Source: Gossypium raimondii
Lineage: Eukaryota; Streptophyta; Magnoliopsida; Malvales; Malvaceae
Assembly: GCF_025698545.1 (NCBI RefSeq)
Contig: NC_068569.1
Coordinates: 18,290,001 to 18,354,000, forward strand
Reading direction: 5' to 3'
DNA length: 64,000 nucleotides
Shown here: in pieces, positions 23,778 to 35,764 of the stretch
Numbering within the stretch: the stretch's first letter is position 1
How the letters are laid out: each line of letters opens with the position of its first letter
Notes under the pieces: model-generated
What the model was told of the DNA's origin: nothing
Seen by the model: only the letters and a program-made list of their open reading frames with translations
Database searches by the model: none
Position numbers and translations under genes: made by a program

Positions 23778-26700
23778 TTAAGCATACAATTCATCCAAGT
23801 TACACTCCCCTAGGAAAACCTTTAAGCTATTCGGTGAGCCACAATCGCCTTCAGCAATTAGTGCTCTGTCATTGGCAGCCATGTGCTCAATGATTTTGTA
23901 AATCATTTCAATCTGCAACCATTAAACAAAGGATGTTAGCAATTGTGTTTTATTGTACAAGTTGCAAGAAGTTCCCCTGAACAGTATTTTGTACATACGT
24001 CTTCAGGAGCATGGCAACGTTCAGCCACTTCTTCAAGTGTCAATGGTTCAACGGGTTCTTTACAGCTTAACAAAGTGAAACAGAAAACAGTAATCAGCAA
24101 AACAACAACAAACCACACACATGCATTCAATCCAAGCCCAATGATAAGAAAATAAAAAAGTTCATGCGAAGGGATTAGCATTGAAAGTCATCAAGCCCTT
24201 GAACCAAAGAGGAGAGAGAAGAAACATAGGCAACAAGGACAGACAGGGAGAAAGAATATCAGTAGCTGCAATCTAAAAAACTTTTCAGTCATAACTTTCT
24301 TCAATTCCGACTTATAAGGAATAAGGATACTATACTTCATCCATAAAGGAAATTTAGAAAATTCTGATAACCTTTGCAAAAAACTGTTTTCAGTATATTG
24401 CTTCCCTAAATAAATATCTGACATATAATGGCATCTGAGGCTTTCAGAAAAATTGCACCATAAATACCAGATTATAAGCATCTGATCTTACCTAGCCTCA
24501 TTGAGTACTGCTAAAACCCGCTTTTGTAAAGCTAATACTTCGCCTGCTGCTTTTTTCCCAGCTTCCACACCTAAGATGAAAATTAAGTGCCAAAAAATAA
24601 ACAATTAGCCCAACAAGAACATTTAGATCAAACAGCTAGGTGCCAAGATAGAACCCAATTAGTAACCAAACAATATCCTCCTTAGTCCACTTCAAGAACT
24701 AAATTTCTTAAATAGAAGATGGAACATATTTTTACCAGGTTGATGGTAAGCATTGATGTTGACAAGTGAGGCATAAAGTCCAACTGCTCGCTCATAAAGA
24801 GCTACAAGAGCCCCAACAGATCTAGGTGTCACCTCTTGGACGGTGACAGTAACGGACTCTCGGTCATTTGCGTATAGAGCTGATCTTGTTCCCTGCACAA
24901 GCAAGGTCATATATTGCAAACACCATCAGTTTTTATCATGTGTACGTTGAGTAAAAATCTCCCTGTTTAAGGAAACTGGCACTTATCAAACCTGTAGCAT
25001 TCCAAACAGGTAGTCACCACATGTGACACCTGGTTCAAGCTCCCAATCATGACCAGGGGGTCTATCACGTAACACTTCAATGAATGTCACAAAGAAATTA
25101 TGCACACCCTCCCTCAGCTGTTGAATATAACTATAAATTGATAATACACGGAAGGTTGCATCAGGCCTGAGCACCATTTTCATCAATATAGATCAATTTT
25201 TAAGGCACAAGAAGAACTTACGCATGCTGATCTGTGCTTCCTTTATTCCCATAAACAGATATTCCTTGATTTACCTGATGAATTAAAATTTGTGTTTTTA
25301 CCAATTCTAATAATGTAAGAAAGCAACTCAAACATGTCAATAATGAGCAAATATTTGACACAAAGCCTGAAAATACTTGCAATAGAATTGCATCATGCTC
25401 CACCATCAGTGATTTTTTATATCCAAAGTGATACATGTTGGCAGGTTCTGGTTTGGTTGATATTGCATTGAGGGACTAAAGCACAGACTTTGTTGAATTA
25501 AGGCATGGACCTCCAATAAGGTTTGTCAAGACAAAATTCTACTACTTATTATTCATGTCATGCCAGCAAATAGAACAAATAAAACATGCATCTGGATCTC
25601 ATCAATACATAACTAGAGGCCAAATTGCTTAATTGCTAATATTTAGCAACAATCCAACCAAGTAATAGATCTTTGATTATGCCAAAAAGCTTCATTGAGC
25701 AAGATTTTACAACAATTAATCTATTAAAACGGCTCCAGATAAGTGAGAAAACGTACAACACAAGGTATACTCTGAAGAGTCAATCAGAATTGGAAGACCA
25801 TGAATCACTCTCCCCAAACATAAAATCTCCTCATATCAGCTTATATGCTTTATCCGGTACTACACCCAATATGAAGGGCGCTTAAAGTTATTGACAAGAA
25901 AAGGTCCTACAGTTTAGCTTTTTATAGAAAGTGCCCGCTAGTGATCCAAAAGTACTCTCCAAGATACACATCTTAAAATGAAGTGGTAGGAGTCATCTTA
26001 AACAGTTATACATACCCGGTTACCATCCAGGTCAAACTCCTTGCCGAGTGATTCCATAACCAGCTGCTGTAAATACCTACTAAAAAGTAATAAGCTGTCC
26101 TTGTATGGAAGGATAACCATATCCTAAAAGAACCCCACAAGAGAAGCCATTAATATGAGAAACCAAAATCTGGACAACATAAGATCTGTAATATTGTTAA
26201 GTATATAATACCTTAGATCCAACCCCATCGCATGCCCAATACCAACATAAAGCAAGCAATGCTGCAGGATTATCCTTGAGCTGAAGGAAAGGAGGAAAAA
26301 ATTCTTTATGACAACAGGAGGGATGACAGGTGGAATACAAGCCAGATACATAATATACATAGGAAGTTAAAGCAAACTGAAACAAGGAAACATTCCAAAT
26401 AGAAGATGAGGAGCAAGTTTTTCCCGTGCTAAGAAACTGCCAACTAAACTCTTTAGTTTCCAAAATGGGCAACACGGAATGAAAACAAGTAACCCAAGGT
26501 CACCAACTAAAAATTGCAATTATCATGATTCAATTCTTCCCTATTCAATCATTTGAAAGCAGCATCAAAATATGTCAAAGCAAATAGAAAACACCAGTCC
26601 AAAACTTACCACTCTGCTCCTTGTGGCATTGTCCATCATAGATGCACCAACTAGCATCTCCCTTATGTCAATTCCCTGCAGAAATATTCACTAAGAAGAA

Positions 26701-28825
26701 CTGTTCCAATTTGCTCTGATAACCACAAAATATTAAATCCATGGACTACTTGCCTGAAGTGCTGCTGGAAGTAGACCAACAGCAGACATTTCAGATGTCC
26801 TGCCACCAACCCAATCAAACATAGGGAATCTGGCTACCCAACCCTCAATCCTTGCCGTGTTGTCCAACAAAGAATTTTCTTGTGTTATAGCAACTCCCTG
26901 CATGACGTGTAAATAAGCAACACCTATAAATCTGAGAATCAAATTACAGGACAAATCTGCTTCCAGAGATGCAATAGTTGATTAAGTAATACCAAGTGAA
27001 GTCTCTATGCAAGGATCATACTGAACCAAGTAGATTTTCAGCTGGGGGGTTATGGTTTAAAAATTCTAGTGACCATCTAATAATTTGAATATTCATCAAG
27101 CTCACTAAACATAGTTAACTATTTCTTTTATAGAATGAGAAGACCAACCATTAGAAGAAAAAGGGGATCATAGGATCACACAAGTATTTGTAGAACACTC
27201 TTCATTAGAGTGGCAGAACACAGTCGGTTAAACAACCGTATTTAAGAAAGAATACTTCCAAATGACATGCATCTACATCTAAGTCCAATTCCAGTTACAA
27301 AGCCTTTTCACATACTCAAATTACAACCTACCTTGAATTAATTACCTAATTAAATTTTTAAAGTAAAACTCTGAAGCAAGGTAAACAAATAAAAGCAGAA
27401 ACAAGAACCTGAGATCAAAACCTGTTTTGAAAAATCCAGACCAGCTTCACGGAAGGCTTTCTGAACTTCCAACAGACCATTTCTAGTTTCTGGGGTACCT
27501 CCGCTCTGAGTGGTTTAAGTTTTATTAGATAAATACAAACTATATGTAATATATGATATATGGTCCATAAAACAGATAAGTAGAGAAGAATAAAACAATA
27601 AGAAAGAAAACTAAGTAGATCTTAAGGATGACTTGATGCAGACCTTAGAGATCACAATTACAAGGGTAGAAGCCAGCTCTGGACCGAGCTGTGCAACCTG
27701 ATGATCTATTCCACCGGGATCAGTATTATCAATAAATCTTATCTGCCAATACAGAGAACAAATATCAATAGCCTATTCCAGCATATAGTATGTATGTACG
27801 TAATTAAAACTTAAAGTCATTCAATTAGAAAGCTACTCAATTTCTCAAAAGGGAAGTTGGTGGATTGCTTTAACAAATGAACAATATTGCAAAACGCAAT
27901 TCAAGTTGATAAAACCAGGGACAAGGTACAAGTTAACTAGTCTACTTATGTGATTGGTCCAAATTAATCACTAATTCTTTAACTGGGCAATTTTACCACA
28001 GCTTTTGATCAAACTGTTCTTTGTCAGGAGCAAATTTCAAAGAGAATGAAAAAAATTGATCAAATACCTTTAGAGGAGGATTATCAGGAGCCAATGCTTC
28101 GGCAACGAATTGTGGGCCCAGAGCTGAACCTCCAATCCCAACAGAGAGTATTTGAGTAAAACGACCCTCTGGATAAGACGGAGGCTTAATCTGCAGTTCC
28201 AAAGGGATGAAGCAAATTGATAAGTCAACTAATCTGGCCTCAACATTGATGGTGAACTAGCTTGTTACGGCGAGTGAAAACGGAACAGCAAACTGACCTT
28301 ACCGCTGATGACGTCATCAGCGAACTTGCAAACGGCGTCGAGAGTCTTCTCAATCTGTACTTGCAAAATCGGTTTTGGCGCGAGCTTGGCGTTCCTCAAC
28401 CAATAGTGGCCCACCATCCGCCCTTCATCGGGGTTGGCGATGGCGCCTTTCTCCAAGTCCTCCATAGCTTTAAACGCGGCTTGGAACCGGGGCTCCATTT
28501 CCGCGACGAACTCATCCGAAAACCCGATCCTACTGACATCGAGGTACAACCCGAGCTCCTTGTGCTGGTACAACCAGTCAACGTACCTCCTCCAAAGCGC
28601 TTTAGGATCTTTCTCCAGCCCACCTTGCTTGGCCTTCTTCAAAACGCCCACGCTGTTCGTTTTGGACAAATCGGCGGACACTTCACCAGCAACGGAGAGC
28701 TTGGAGCAAGAATTGGACCGAGTAGGGAATGCGAGCGAGTACTTGTGAAACAATGGAATGACGACTCGATCATGCTTAGGCTTCAAAGAAGGGGAAGAAG
28801 AGCAGAGGCCCGAGAGAGAGGCCAT
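23778..28825 (-). CDS. PGI1: Glucose-6-phosphate isomerase, chloroplastic, 14 exons
   Basis: Interconverts glucose 6-phosphate and fructose 6-phosphate in the plastid, feeding starch synthesis. Exons: 28825-28298, 28190-28068, 27742-27644, 27505-27422, 26897-26754, 26675-26610, 26280-26212, 26123-26016, 25274-25222, 25130-24992, 24892-24736, 24570-24492, 24065-23999 and 23912-23778. They total 1,851 nt (616 residues), matching the roughly 613 of Arabidopsis PGI1. Residues 1 to about 48 are Ser-rich and basic, a plastid transit peptide. Sugar-phosphate binding motifs include GIGGSALGP (about 194-202) and SKSGGTPET (249-257). The signature-like [11 protein letters not shown] is near 308-318, and His424 in GSTDQHA fits the catalytic histidine. 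The start is the ATG at 28825; the frame extends upstream only through TTG. The intron after exon 5 uses a GC donor. In Arabidopsis the gene also neighbours the At4g24610 family gene. Confidence 0.97.
26676..26753 (-). other. PGI1: GC-AG intron in PGI1 (intron 5)
   Basis: The exon ends ...CTT CAG and the intron begins GCAAGT; it ends with a pyrimidine-rich tract and CAG before GGAATTGAC. Only this junction keeps Leu-Gln-Gly-Ile-Asp in frame. The first possible GT donor, four bases on, would shift the frame. The strong match of the rest of the donor (CAG|GCAAGT) is typical of the minor class of U2-type GC-AG introns. Confidence 0.85.
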
Positions 28826-29120
28826 TGCAGAACGCAAATACAAGTGAAAGCGAGACGATGATAGCGATGTGCAATAAATGAACTGGCGAGGATTTTTTTA
28901 AATTTAGGCCATTGGCTTGGATTCGAGGAAGGGTTTGGTTCGATATTTTCTGAAGAATCGATGAACTGAAATGGTTTTGGGGTTTGTTTTTGTTTTACGT
29001 GCTGTGCTGGAGTTAACCTGGGAGGGTTGATTGTCTTTTGCTATTCGGTTCACACGTTGATCGTTTGGTTATCGGTTTAGGTTTGTATTGGTTGGTTGCC
29101 GCGGGTTAGATTGGTTTTTT
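28826..29120 (-). promoter_or_regulatory. PGI1 leader and promoter region
   Basis: Sequence directly upstream of the PGI1 start, less AT-rich than the DNA beyond it, and presumed to hold the 5' UTR and core promoter. No TATA box was assigned with confidence. Confidence 0.3.
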
Positions 29121-29400
29121 TTATATATAAATATTAAGTTTCAGAATATGTTGTATATACAAATAATTATATTAGTTCAATCAATATGAAAATATATATA
29201 TATATTTATTTTTTAAAATATGTGTAACTGAATCAAAATCAAAGTTGTTATGTATAGATTTTAATCCAATTAAATTTTTATATATGTAATTGTACCAAAT
29301 TAAAATTTATATATCAAATTGTACGTTAAACTAAAATTTATGTATAAATATGATTTTTTTTTTGTTCTTTTTCTCATTTGTGCTACAACTAATTTCAAAT
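29121..29400. repeat. AT-rich dispersed repeat, copy 2
   Basis: Shares an ordered series of short matches with 5,610-5,735, including gtgtaactgaatcaaaatca, a caaattaaaatttatatatc-type segment and aaatttatgtataa at the end. Both copies sit in non-coding DNA. It may be a degenerate MITE; ends are not defined. Confidence 0.45.
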
Positions 29401-29454
29401 AAAAAAATGTAAGATATGCCATATAAATTTAGGATAAAAATAATGCTAGTAAAA

Positions 29455-29990
29455 AACATGTGTTATACTCTTACTCCTTGGACGGGACTATCAAACTTTA
29501 CTCCTCAAAACCACCCATTGAAGCGAGCCTATTAAGATAACTCATCGCGTACTAAATCATGTGAAACTCGAACGAATTTTTTAACCAACTCTCCGAATAA
29601 GTCCTATTAGAATAACTCCTCGGATCAAGTCATGTAGGACTCATGCTATAACTGTCATTTACGATATCAGTTGTCACGTTTCATTTGAAATTATTAGCAA
29701 CATGTCCAATCGCCACCCTAATAACCTTACCTAAGCCTGTTGAAGCAACGCAATTGACCAACTTACCTTCAAATTGGCTATAGGAAAGGGACATGCAGCA
29801 CACCGAAATCATGCCCAAAATATTTAAATTTTGGATCCCCTACTTGAAGGGGTCTCTCTCGCTCTCTATATATTATTTTCTCATTGATCCTTCTTTATTT
29901 TTCAGTAAAATTGATTTCTGTCTCTAATTACCTCGTAGGTGGCTCACTGTCTTTCTTTAAGTAAGATAAACCGTCATACATGATCTTTAT
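29455..29990 (+). mobile_element. Possible solo LTR or LTR fragment
   Basis: A block of more balanced composition in AT-rich DNA, with no open frame. It has a TATA-like element preceded by a CT repeat (gctctctatatattattttc near 29,862-29,880) and a downstream tgatcc/taattacctcgtagg segment, as in LTRs of plant retrotransposons. A TG-type start near 29,459 is possible. No matching second LTR or target duplication was found. Confidence 0.35.
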
Positions 29991-30834
29991 CTAATTTTTT
30001 ATTGATATTCTATTAACACTGTTTTTTTTCAAGTCAATATTTAAATGAAATTTAAATTATTTTGATTTTGATTATTATTAAATAATTTATTGTAAAATTT
30101 TAAATCTTATATCTCATTTATTTAACTACATGTATGTTAAAAGATTAAAGCCTTGTTTAAAGTAGATGCTAAGAATATGTTTTGAGTGTAATAGAATATA
30201 AAATTATTCAAATTTAAATTAACTTTTATTAGAAAAATTACCACTAAATTATATTTTAATTTGTAGGATAGTTTTAAAGGGCGAATGTATTTGAAAGGTT
30301 TTAGGATCAAATCAATTTAACATATCTGTTATTAAATGAATCAATTATGTATTATTAAAAATAATTAAATAATGTCAAATTAGGATAGAGTTAATATTTA
30401 TTGTTTGAAAAATATTATTTATTGTCTAATAAAGTTAATATTTTTAAAAGTTTTATGGCTTTGTAAACGAAATTTATTATTTAGAATTGAACTACAATTA
30501 TTTTTCAATACACTTTTATATATTAAATGTTAACTTTGCTACAATTTAGACTTATTTTTTTAATAATATTGAGACTAAATTGATCTATTTAATAATAGAG
30601 GATTAATATAATTCAATCTCTGTAATAAAGGGACGTCCTAAATACTTTTACCATTTTTAAAGTATTTTTAATCGAAGGTGATCTGTCAATTATTAAGTTT
30701 ATCTCATTTTTTCTTAAGATACTCGTGTATTGTATTCTTATTAGTTGATATCTCTTTCGAGGGAATAAAAAGCAATTTTTTGGAACTAGATTGATGCTTG
30801 AACCAACCACACCCCTAGTTATCGGTTTGATTAA
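29991..30834. other. AT-rich intergenic DNA without recognisable features
   Basis: Very AT-rich, with short direct repeats of the taatattta type. Nothing that can be supported as a gene. Confidence 0.3.
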
Positions 30835-30974
30835 GGGTGGGTTTAGATGGGTAGTGCGTTTACCTGCGTTTAGTGTAAAAATAGCAGCGGGTGGTGAGAT
30901 TAAATATTGTAACGTGAGACAAAAAGAAAACTAAACGTGTCGCACCGCAACCAATCACCCATCCAAACCCACCC
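30835..30974. mobile_element. MITE copy 2 (140 bp) with TAA target duplication
   Basis: Ends gggtgggtttagatgggt and acccatccaaacccaccc are near-perfect inverted repeats, and the inverted similarity extends further inwards (gtgcgtttacctgcgtttag against ctaaacgtgtcgcaccgcaa). It is flanked by TAA at 30832-30834 and 30975-30977. The sequence matches the element at 4955-5093 along its whole length with substitutions only and very small length change. The ends and 3-bp TAA target duplication suggest a PIF/Harbinger-derived MITE; the superfamily is inference. Confidence 0.85.
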
Positions 30975-31510
30975 TAATCCAACTAGTTTATTTAGTGCTA
31001 AGTAAATGATTAATTAAAAAGTTCATAAAATAAAAAATATTGAAATTATAATTTACTTCAACTGATTCAAGTATAGGTTCAATCAATCCGGTATTAATTC
31101 ATAGAACAATTTATTTTTTGCTTCTCTTCAAAATAATACTTTAATCAATTTTTATTCAATCGGTCAATTCAATTCTAAAACACTCATTTAAAAATAAATA
31201 AAAAATTTTAAGGTGAATTTAAAATAGAAAGCCAATTTACAAAAAACTATTTAGATTATTAACTATTTACCAAATAAAATTAGATCCAACTCAGTTTAAA
31301 CAAAATTTAATTTTGTTCACAAGTTGGACCGGTAGATATGATCAATGCCCTTGGAATATTCCTTCCTTCGTTTTGATTTCTATTTTTGGAGTTTAGGGAA
31401 AAAAAACAATTATATGCTGAATATAAGGTTGGTTTGATCAAATACAGATTGAAGGTAACTTCAGATAAATAAAAATTATGTGTTGATCTAAAATATATAA
31501 AAAGACATTG
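30975..31510. other. AT-rich intergenic DNA
   Basis: No gene is seen between the MITE and the gypsy remnant. A short minus-strand open frame at 31,307-31,519 has no recognisable content. Confidence 0.3.
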
Positions 31511-31985
31511 AGTTTGCACATGGAGATAAATGTGTTTTTGAAAGTGCTCTCGTGAAAAAGAAAAATATTGAGATTCAACAAAAAAGACAAGTTAAACTTG
31601 AGATACATTGTACCTTATAAGGTTCTAAAACGAGTTGGACCCATAGCATATTGGTTGGCTCTCCCACTTGAACTAGATAAGATACACAACGTTTTTCATG
31701 CTCCAATGCTATGGAGATATCATTCTGATATTTCATATATCATTCCAATAGAATCGAATAAGGTTCAATCTAATTTATCATACAAGAAATAACCTGCAAA
31801 AAGAAATTGACTTGGGAAACGAAGGAATTGAGAAACAAGCGAGTTCCTTTGGTTAAAGTATTGCGGTGTAGTTATAATGCTAAGGAGGTTACCTAGGAGC
31901 CCGAGGAAACAATACGATCACAATATCCTCATATCTTTTTAGGTAAATTTCGCAGATGAAATTTTTTAAGGAAGAGAGAAATGTA
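31511..31985 (+). pseudogene. Ty3/gypsy (chromovirus-type) integrase C-terminal/chromodomain remnant
   Basis: The open piece at 31568-31792 reads YKVLKRVGPIAYWLALPLEL then KIHNVFHAPMLWRYHSD, the C-terminal integrase region of plant Ty3/gypsy elements (GPY/F-type motif with the conserved H-x-VFH-x-S/PMLR block). Downstream, in shifted frames, RNKRVPLVKVL and EPEETIRSQYPHIF match the chromodomain-like tail. Stops (one in the frame just before 31568 and one before EPEET) and frameshifts make it non-functional. After it comes a purine-rich tract (aaggaagagagaaatg) then tgtaacaatc, which could be the polypurine tract and LTR start. Confidence 0.82.
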
Positions 31986-33200
31986 ACAATCTAATTTTTG
32001 TTAGTGTCTGATACCCCAATTCAAGACTGGATTTTCTTAACCAAGTTGTTTAAGATTTTAATTTGAGAAATTAGTGAGATAAGTATGAAGTTAGAAAGTT
32101 GAATAATTGAATGGTTTAATTAAATCAATTAAATTATGGTATATGCCTTTTGTTATATGTTTTAACTTGTATATATATTATTATAATTGGAGAAGAGAAT
32201 GAAATTATGCGTTTTGTTTTTCAACACTCTTTCATATGAAAAGATGAAACCTTTCTATCACTAGTGGAGTAAATCAGTGAAAAAAAATCAAAATTCATGG
32301 TAGTTTTGATTCTTTATCTTGAAAGATGTTATTTTATTTTATTTTTCATAAATAATTATAATGCATAATTGAACTGATGACTTGAATATATATTAATCAC
32401 CTTATCATAATAAATTCATATAGAGATTATATATAGTGTGATATAAACCATAACAAATATAAATTAAGAATTCACATATTATTTATATTGAGTGAAACTC
32501 GAACTCGGAATCTCGAATTGTCAAGGTCTTAACATTGTTATTAGTGATAATTATATTTTATTTTATCTTTCTCATTTATTTTTTTAAATTTTTATCAAAT
32601 ATACAATAAATATTTAAATTTAAATTGAATTATATATTAATTTTGAAATGAATTTTTATATTATTAACATTTTCATTCATTTATTTTGGTAATTAAAATT
32701 CAAATAAAAATAAATTAATGGTTTCATTTCAACGTTAATATACAACTGGATTGAATATAAAATTACAAATACTTAATTCCACTTGAAGTCAAATATAAAA
32801 TTAAAGTAACTAAAATCGTGAACTTAATTTCCACACATCTTCATGTTGTTTTTTAGTTTAATTTAGGATAACATATTGATATCCATAAAAAAAAAAAGAG
32901 TATGTTAAGCAACATTAGCATGACAGCAATGTTGTGTTAGGATTATTACAGGATTAAGCATAATCAAATCATGTGGTATTGTGCGTAGCTAATTTAATAT
33001 GCTTTTGCTTGATCTTCACTTTACAGTTTATGGCCTACCCTTAATACAGGTTTACTTTGATGAGAATTATGGCGTTTGCTCACAAGTCTATAATGCACTT
33101 TCCTTTTTTGATTAACTATGATTTTAATTTAAGCCGACGTCCTTCAACTTTAGAACGAAGGTCAACCTTACACAGTAATTTTAAACTGTGATTTTTTTTT
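31986..33200. other. AT-rich intergenic DNA, possibly with 3' LTR remains
   Basis: The first few hundred bases may be a decayed 3' LTR of the gypsy remnant, since its end motif is at about 31,980. The rest is AT-rich with no readable gene. Confidence 0.3.
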
Positions 33201-33687
33201 AAAATTTTGCGAATATATTATCATACGTGGAAAATACTTTTATTGGTTCGACAAATTTCGCGGCTGAAGGCTGAAAGCCGCCAAAAGAAAAAAAACACAC
33301 ACCCACAAAGCCAGCTCGGCTGGCGGCATGGGATAGGAGACGGAATTAAAATTCAATTCATTTCACAACGTACGATCTTTTGACCTCTCAAAACGCACCG
33401 TTCCAAGCTGGTTGAGTCCTCCGATGTTACTCGTTATTAGTCCTAAAAATTTCCACCCTTCCTCAAATCAGATATAAGATTCCCCATGTTAATATATATT
33501 TTTATTATTCCTTAAACAAACCAACAATTATTGCACTAATCCCAACGACGTGATTACCATTTTGCCCTCCACATCTCTTTCATAAAAAAACCCTCTTCAA
33601 TTTAGGCGCCCACAAGAAAAAGAAAACAACCCGGAAAAAAATATTCCTCTCTTTCTCTCCCTCGGAAGCTCACCAATTTCTGCAAAA
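33201..33687 (+). promoter_or_regulatory. Promoter and leader of the 14-3-3 gene
   Basis: Upstream of the ATG at 33688 the sequence becomes more balanced. It ends in a pyrimidine-rich leader (ctctctttctctccctcgg near 33,647-33,665). A TATA box is not clear. Confidence 0.3.
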
Positions 33688-35764
33688 ATGGCGACGATGG
33701 TGCCTGACAATCTAAGCCGTGACCAGTACGTTTACTTAGCCAAGTTAGCGGAACAAGCCGAACGCTACGAGGAGATGGTTCAATTCATGCAAAAGCTCGT
33801 CCTCGGCTCTACTCCTGCCTCCGAGCTCACCGTCGAGGAACGGAACCTTCTCTCGGTCGCTTACAAAAACGTGATCGGATCTCTACGCGCCGCGTGGAGG
33901 ATCGTTTCTTCCATCGAGCAGAAAGAAGAAGGTCGGAAGAACGAGGAACATGTGGTGCTCGTCAAGGAGTATAGATCGAAGGTTGAATCTGAGTTGTCGG
34001 ATGTTTGCGCTAGTATCTTGACTTTGTTGGACTCGAATCTGATCCCATCTGCTGCTGCGAGTGAATCGAAGGTTTTCTATTTGAAGATGAAAGGGGATTA
34101 TCATCGGTATTTAGCAGAGTTTAAGGTTGGTGATGAGAGGAAAGCTGCTGCTGAGGATACTATGCTGTCTTACAAGGCTGCTCAGGTAACTTTTTTTTAA
34201 CTTAGAGCCAAGCTTTGACTAAGTAATTGAATATTAAGAGTAGAATTTTGGATGTTGACTTGGAATTATGATTTTAGGGTTAGGTTTTTGGATTTGAGAA
34301 ATCTGTATAATTTGAAGTTGACAATTTTGGATCCTGTGTTGAATTAATTGAAGGATATCGCACTGACGGATCTAGCACCAACGCACCCGATCAGGCTGGG
34401 ACTTGCGCTGAATTACTCGGTGTTTTACTATGAGATTCTGAATCAGTCCGATAAGGCTTGTAGCATGGCTAAACAGGTGCTCTTCATTTTCAACTCATGA
34501 ACATGAATTGTTTAAAGCCTTTGCAAGTGAATCTGCTTTAAGCTCCAAACTACTCTTCACCTTGCTTGAGTTGAAGCATAAACCAATTAAAAATGAAACA
34601 TAATGTGACTTTTGGTCGATGATCTTGGCTGTTTCTTTATGGAGGAATATATTATTATTAGCTTAATTAATCTAATTAGTTTTGTAGTTTGACGTTGGAA
34701 AGTTTGCTCTTCTTTGTTAGGCTATTAAATTCAGTTTTATACCATGTCCAGTGCTCCTTATTTTATGACTTTTATCCTTAATTTTGTCCCTTAAGGTTTA
34801 CTAGGGTCCAAAACGAGGTTGATTTGACTTCTTGTGTTGGTGACTTGGTCTAGATGACTTTGTTAAGAGCCGATTAGACAAGACTTTGAATCAGTTTTGG
34901 TTTTAACCAGTATTAGCGCAATTAAAGTGACAAATGATTTTATTTTATATTTTTGCAAATATATAGCTCTGTTTGTTATGTGCTTGATTCTAGTCATTCT
35001 AGTACCTTAAATTTACTTCTTAGTTTTAAGTTGGTGAAGTCAGGATTGTCTAGAAACTAATATCAATCCTCTTACTAGCAAAATAGTTATATTCTATATG
35101 TGTACATGTAGATATGCTAAACCAAATCCTTATTGAGCATAGCACACTAGAGTTTAAGTAGCAAATACATATTTTCAAACATTACATAGATGCATGTTAG
35201 GAGATGAATTTTTATTTGGATGTTTTTCCTATTGTCTTCCTTGTTTGTTTTTATGGGGAGAAAATAAATGGAACGTGGGCAACCTCTGAAATTACTGCAA
35301 CTTTCTAACCTGTTTGGGGACTTTCTTAGTTGGATGCTTTAAATAAATGCTATCTCTTTTTTGGCATTTTGACTTATTTTTCTGAAACATTCTTTGCCGT
35401 CTATGTATAAAATTATGTTGCTGAGTAGTTGATGGTTTTAGTAAGAATAAAAGATGAATTAATGGTTGGATATTCATTAAATATTCCATGTTTTTTTATA
35501 AAAAGGCATTTGAGGAAGCCATTGCTGAGCTTGACACGCTGGGAGAAGAGTCTTACAAGGACAGCACTCTCATTATGCAACTCCTAAGGGATAACCTTAC
35601 TCTCTGGACTTCGGATGTTCAGGTCATTGTCCTATCTCTCTCACATAGACACACGTACACGCACTTGAAGACCATGTTTATAGGGATTTTGACACATTGA
35701 CTTGACCAATGCCTAACTGTATGTGATGTTGATTGTGATGCAGGACCAGTTAGACGAGCCATAG
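33688..35764 (+). CDS. 14-3-3 protein, kappa/lambda-like (non-epsilon), 252 residues, four exons
   Basis: Dimeric phosphoserine/phosphothreonine-binding adaptor that regulates enzymes, H+-ATPase and signalling proteins in cytosol and nucleus. Exons 33688-34185, 34354-34476, 35506-35622 and 35744-35764 give 759 nt (252 residues), normal for the family. Signature 1 ([13 protein letters not shown]) and signature 2 ([20 protein letters not shown]) are intact. The phosphopeptide-pocket Lys (VAYKNVIG), Arg (SLRAAWR) and Arg-Tyr (DYHRYL) are present. The last exon holds only six codons and a stop (DQLDEP), so the variable tail is very short. The [17 protein letters not shown] block and linkage to a D-type cyclin agree with Arabidopsis GRF8/GRF6, but the N-terminus ([10 protein letters not shown]) is longer than I recall for these, so no symbol is assigned. 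The gene is tail-to-tail with CUTA, 570 bp apart. Confidence 0.96.

Noticed and set aside
28823-28843. Six extra in-frame codons before the PGI1 start
   Set aside because: The upstream codon is TTG, not ATG. The plastid transit peptide starts naturally at the ATG at 28825.
28262-28861. 199-codon plus-strand open frame
   Set aside because: It lies exactly antisense to exon 1 of PGI1, whose protein is strongly recognisable; the antisense frame is a shadow of its GC-richer codons.
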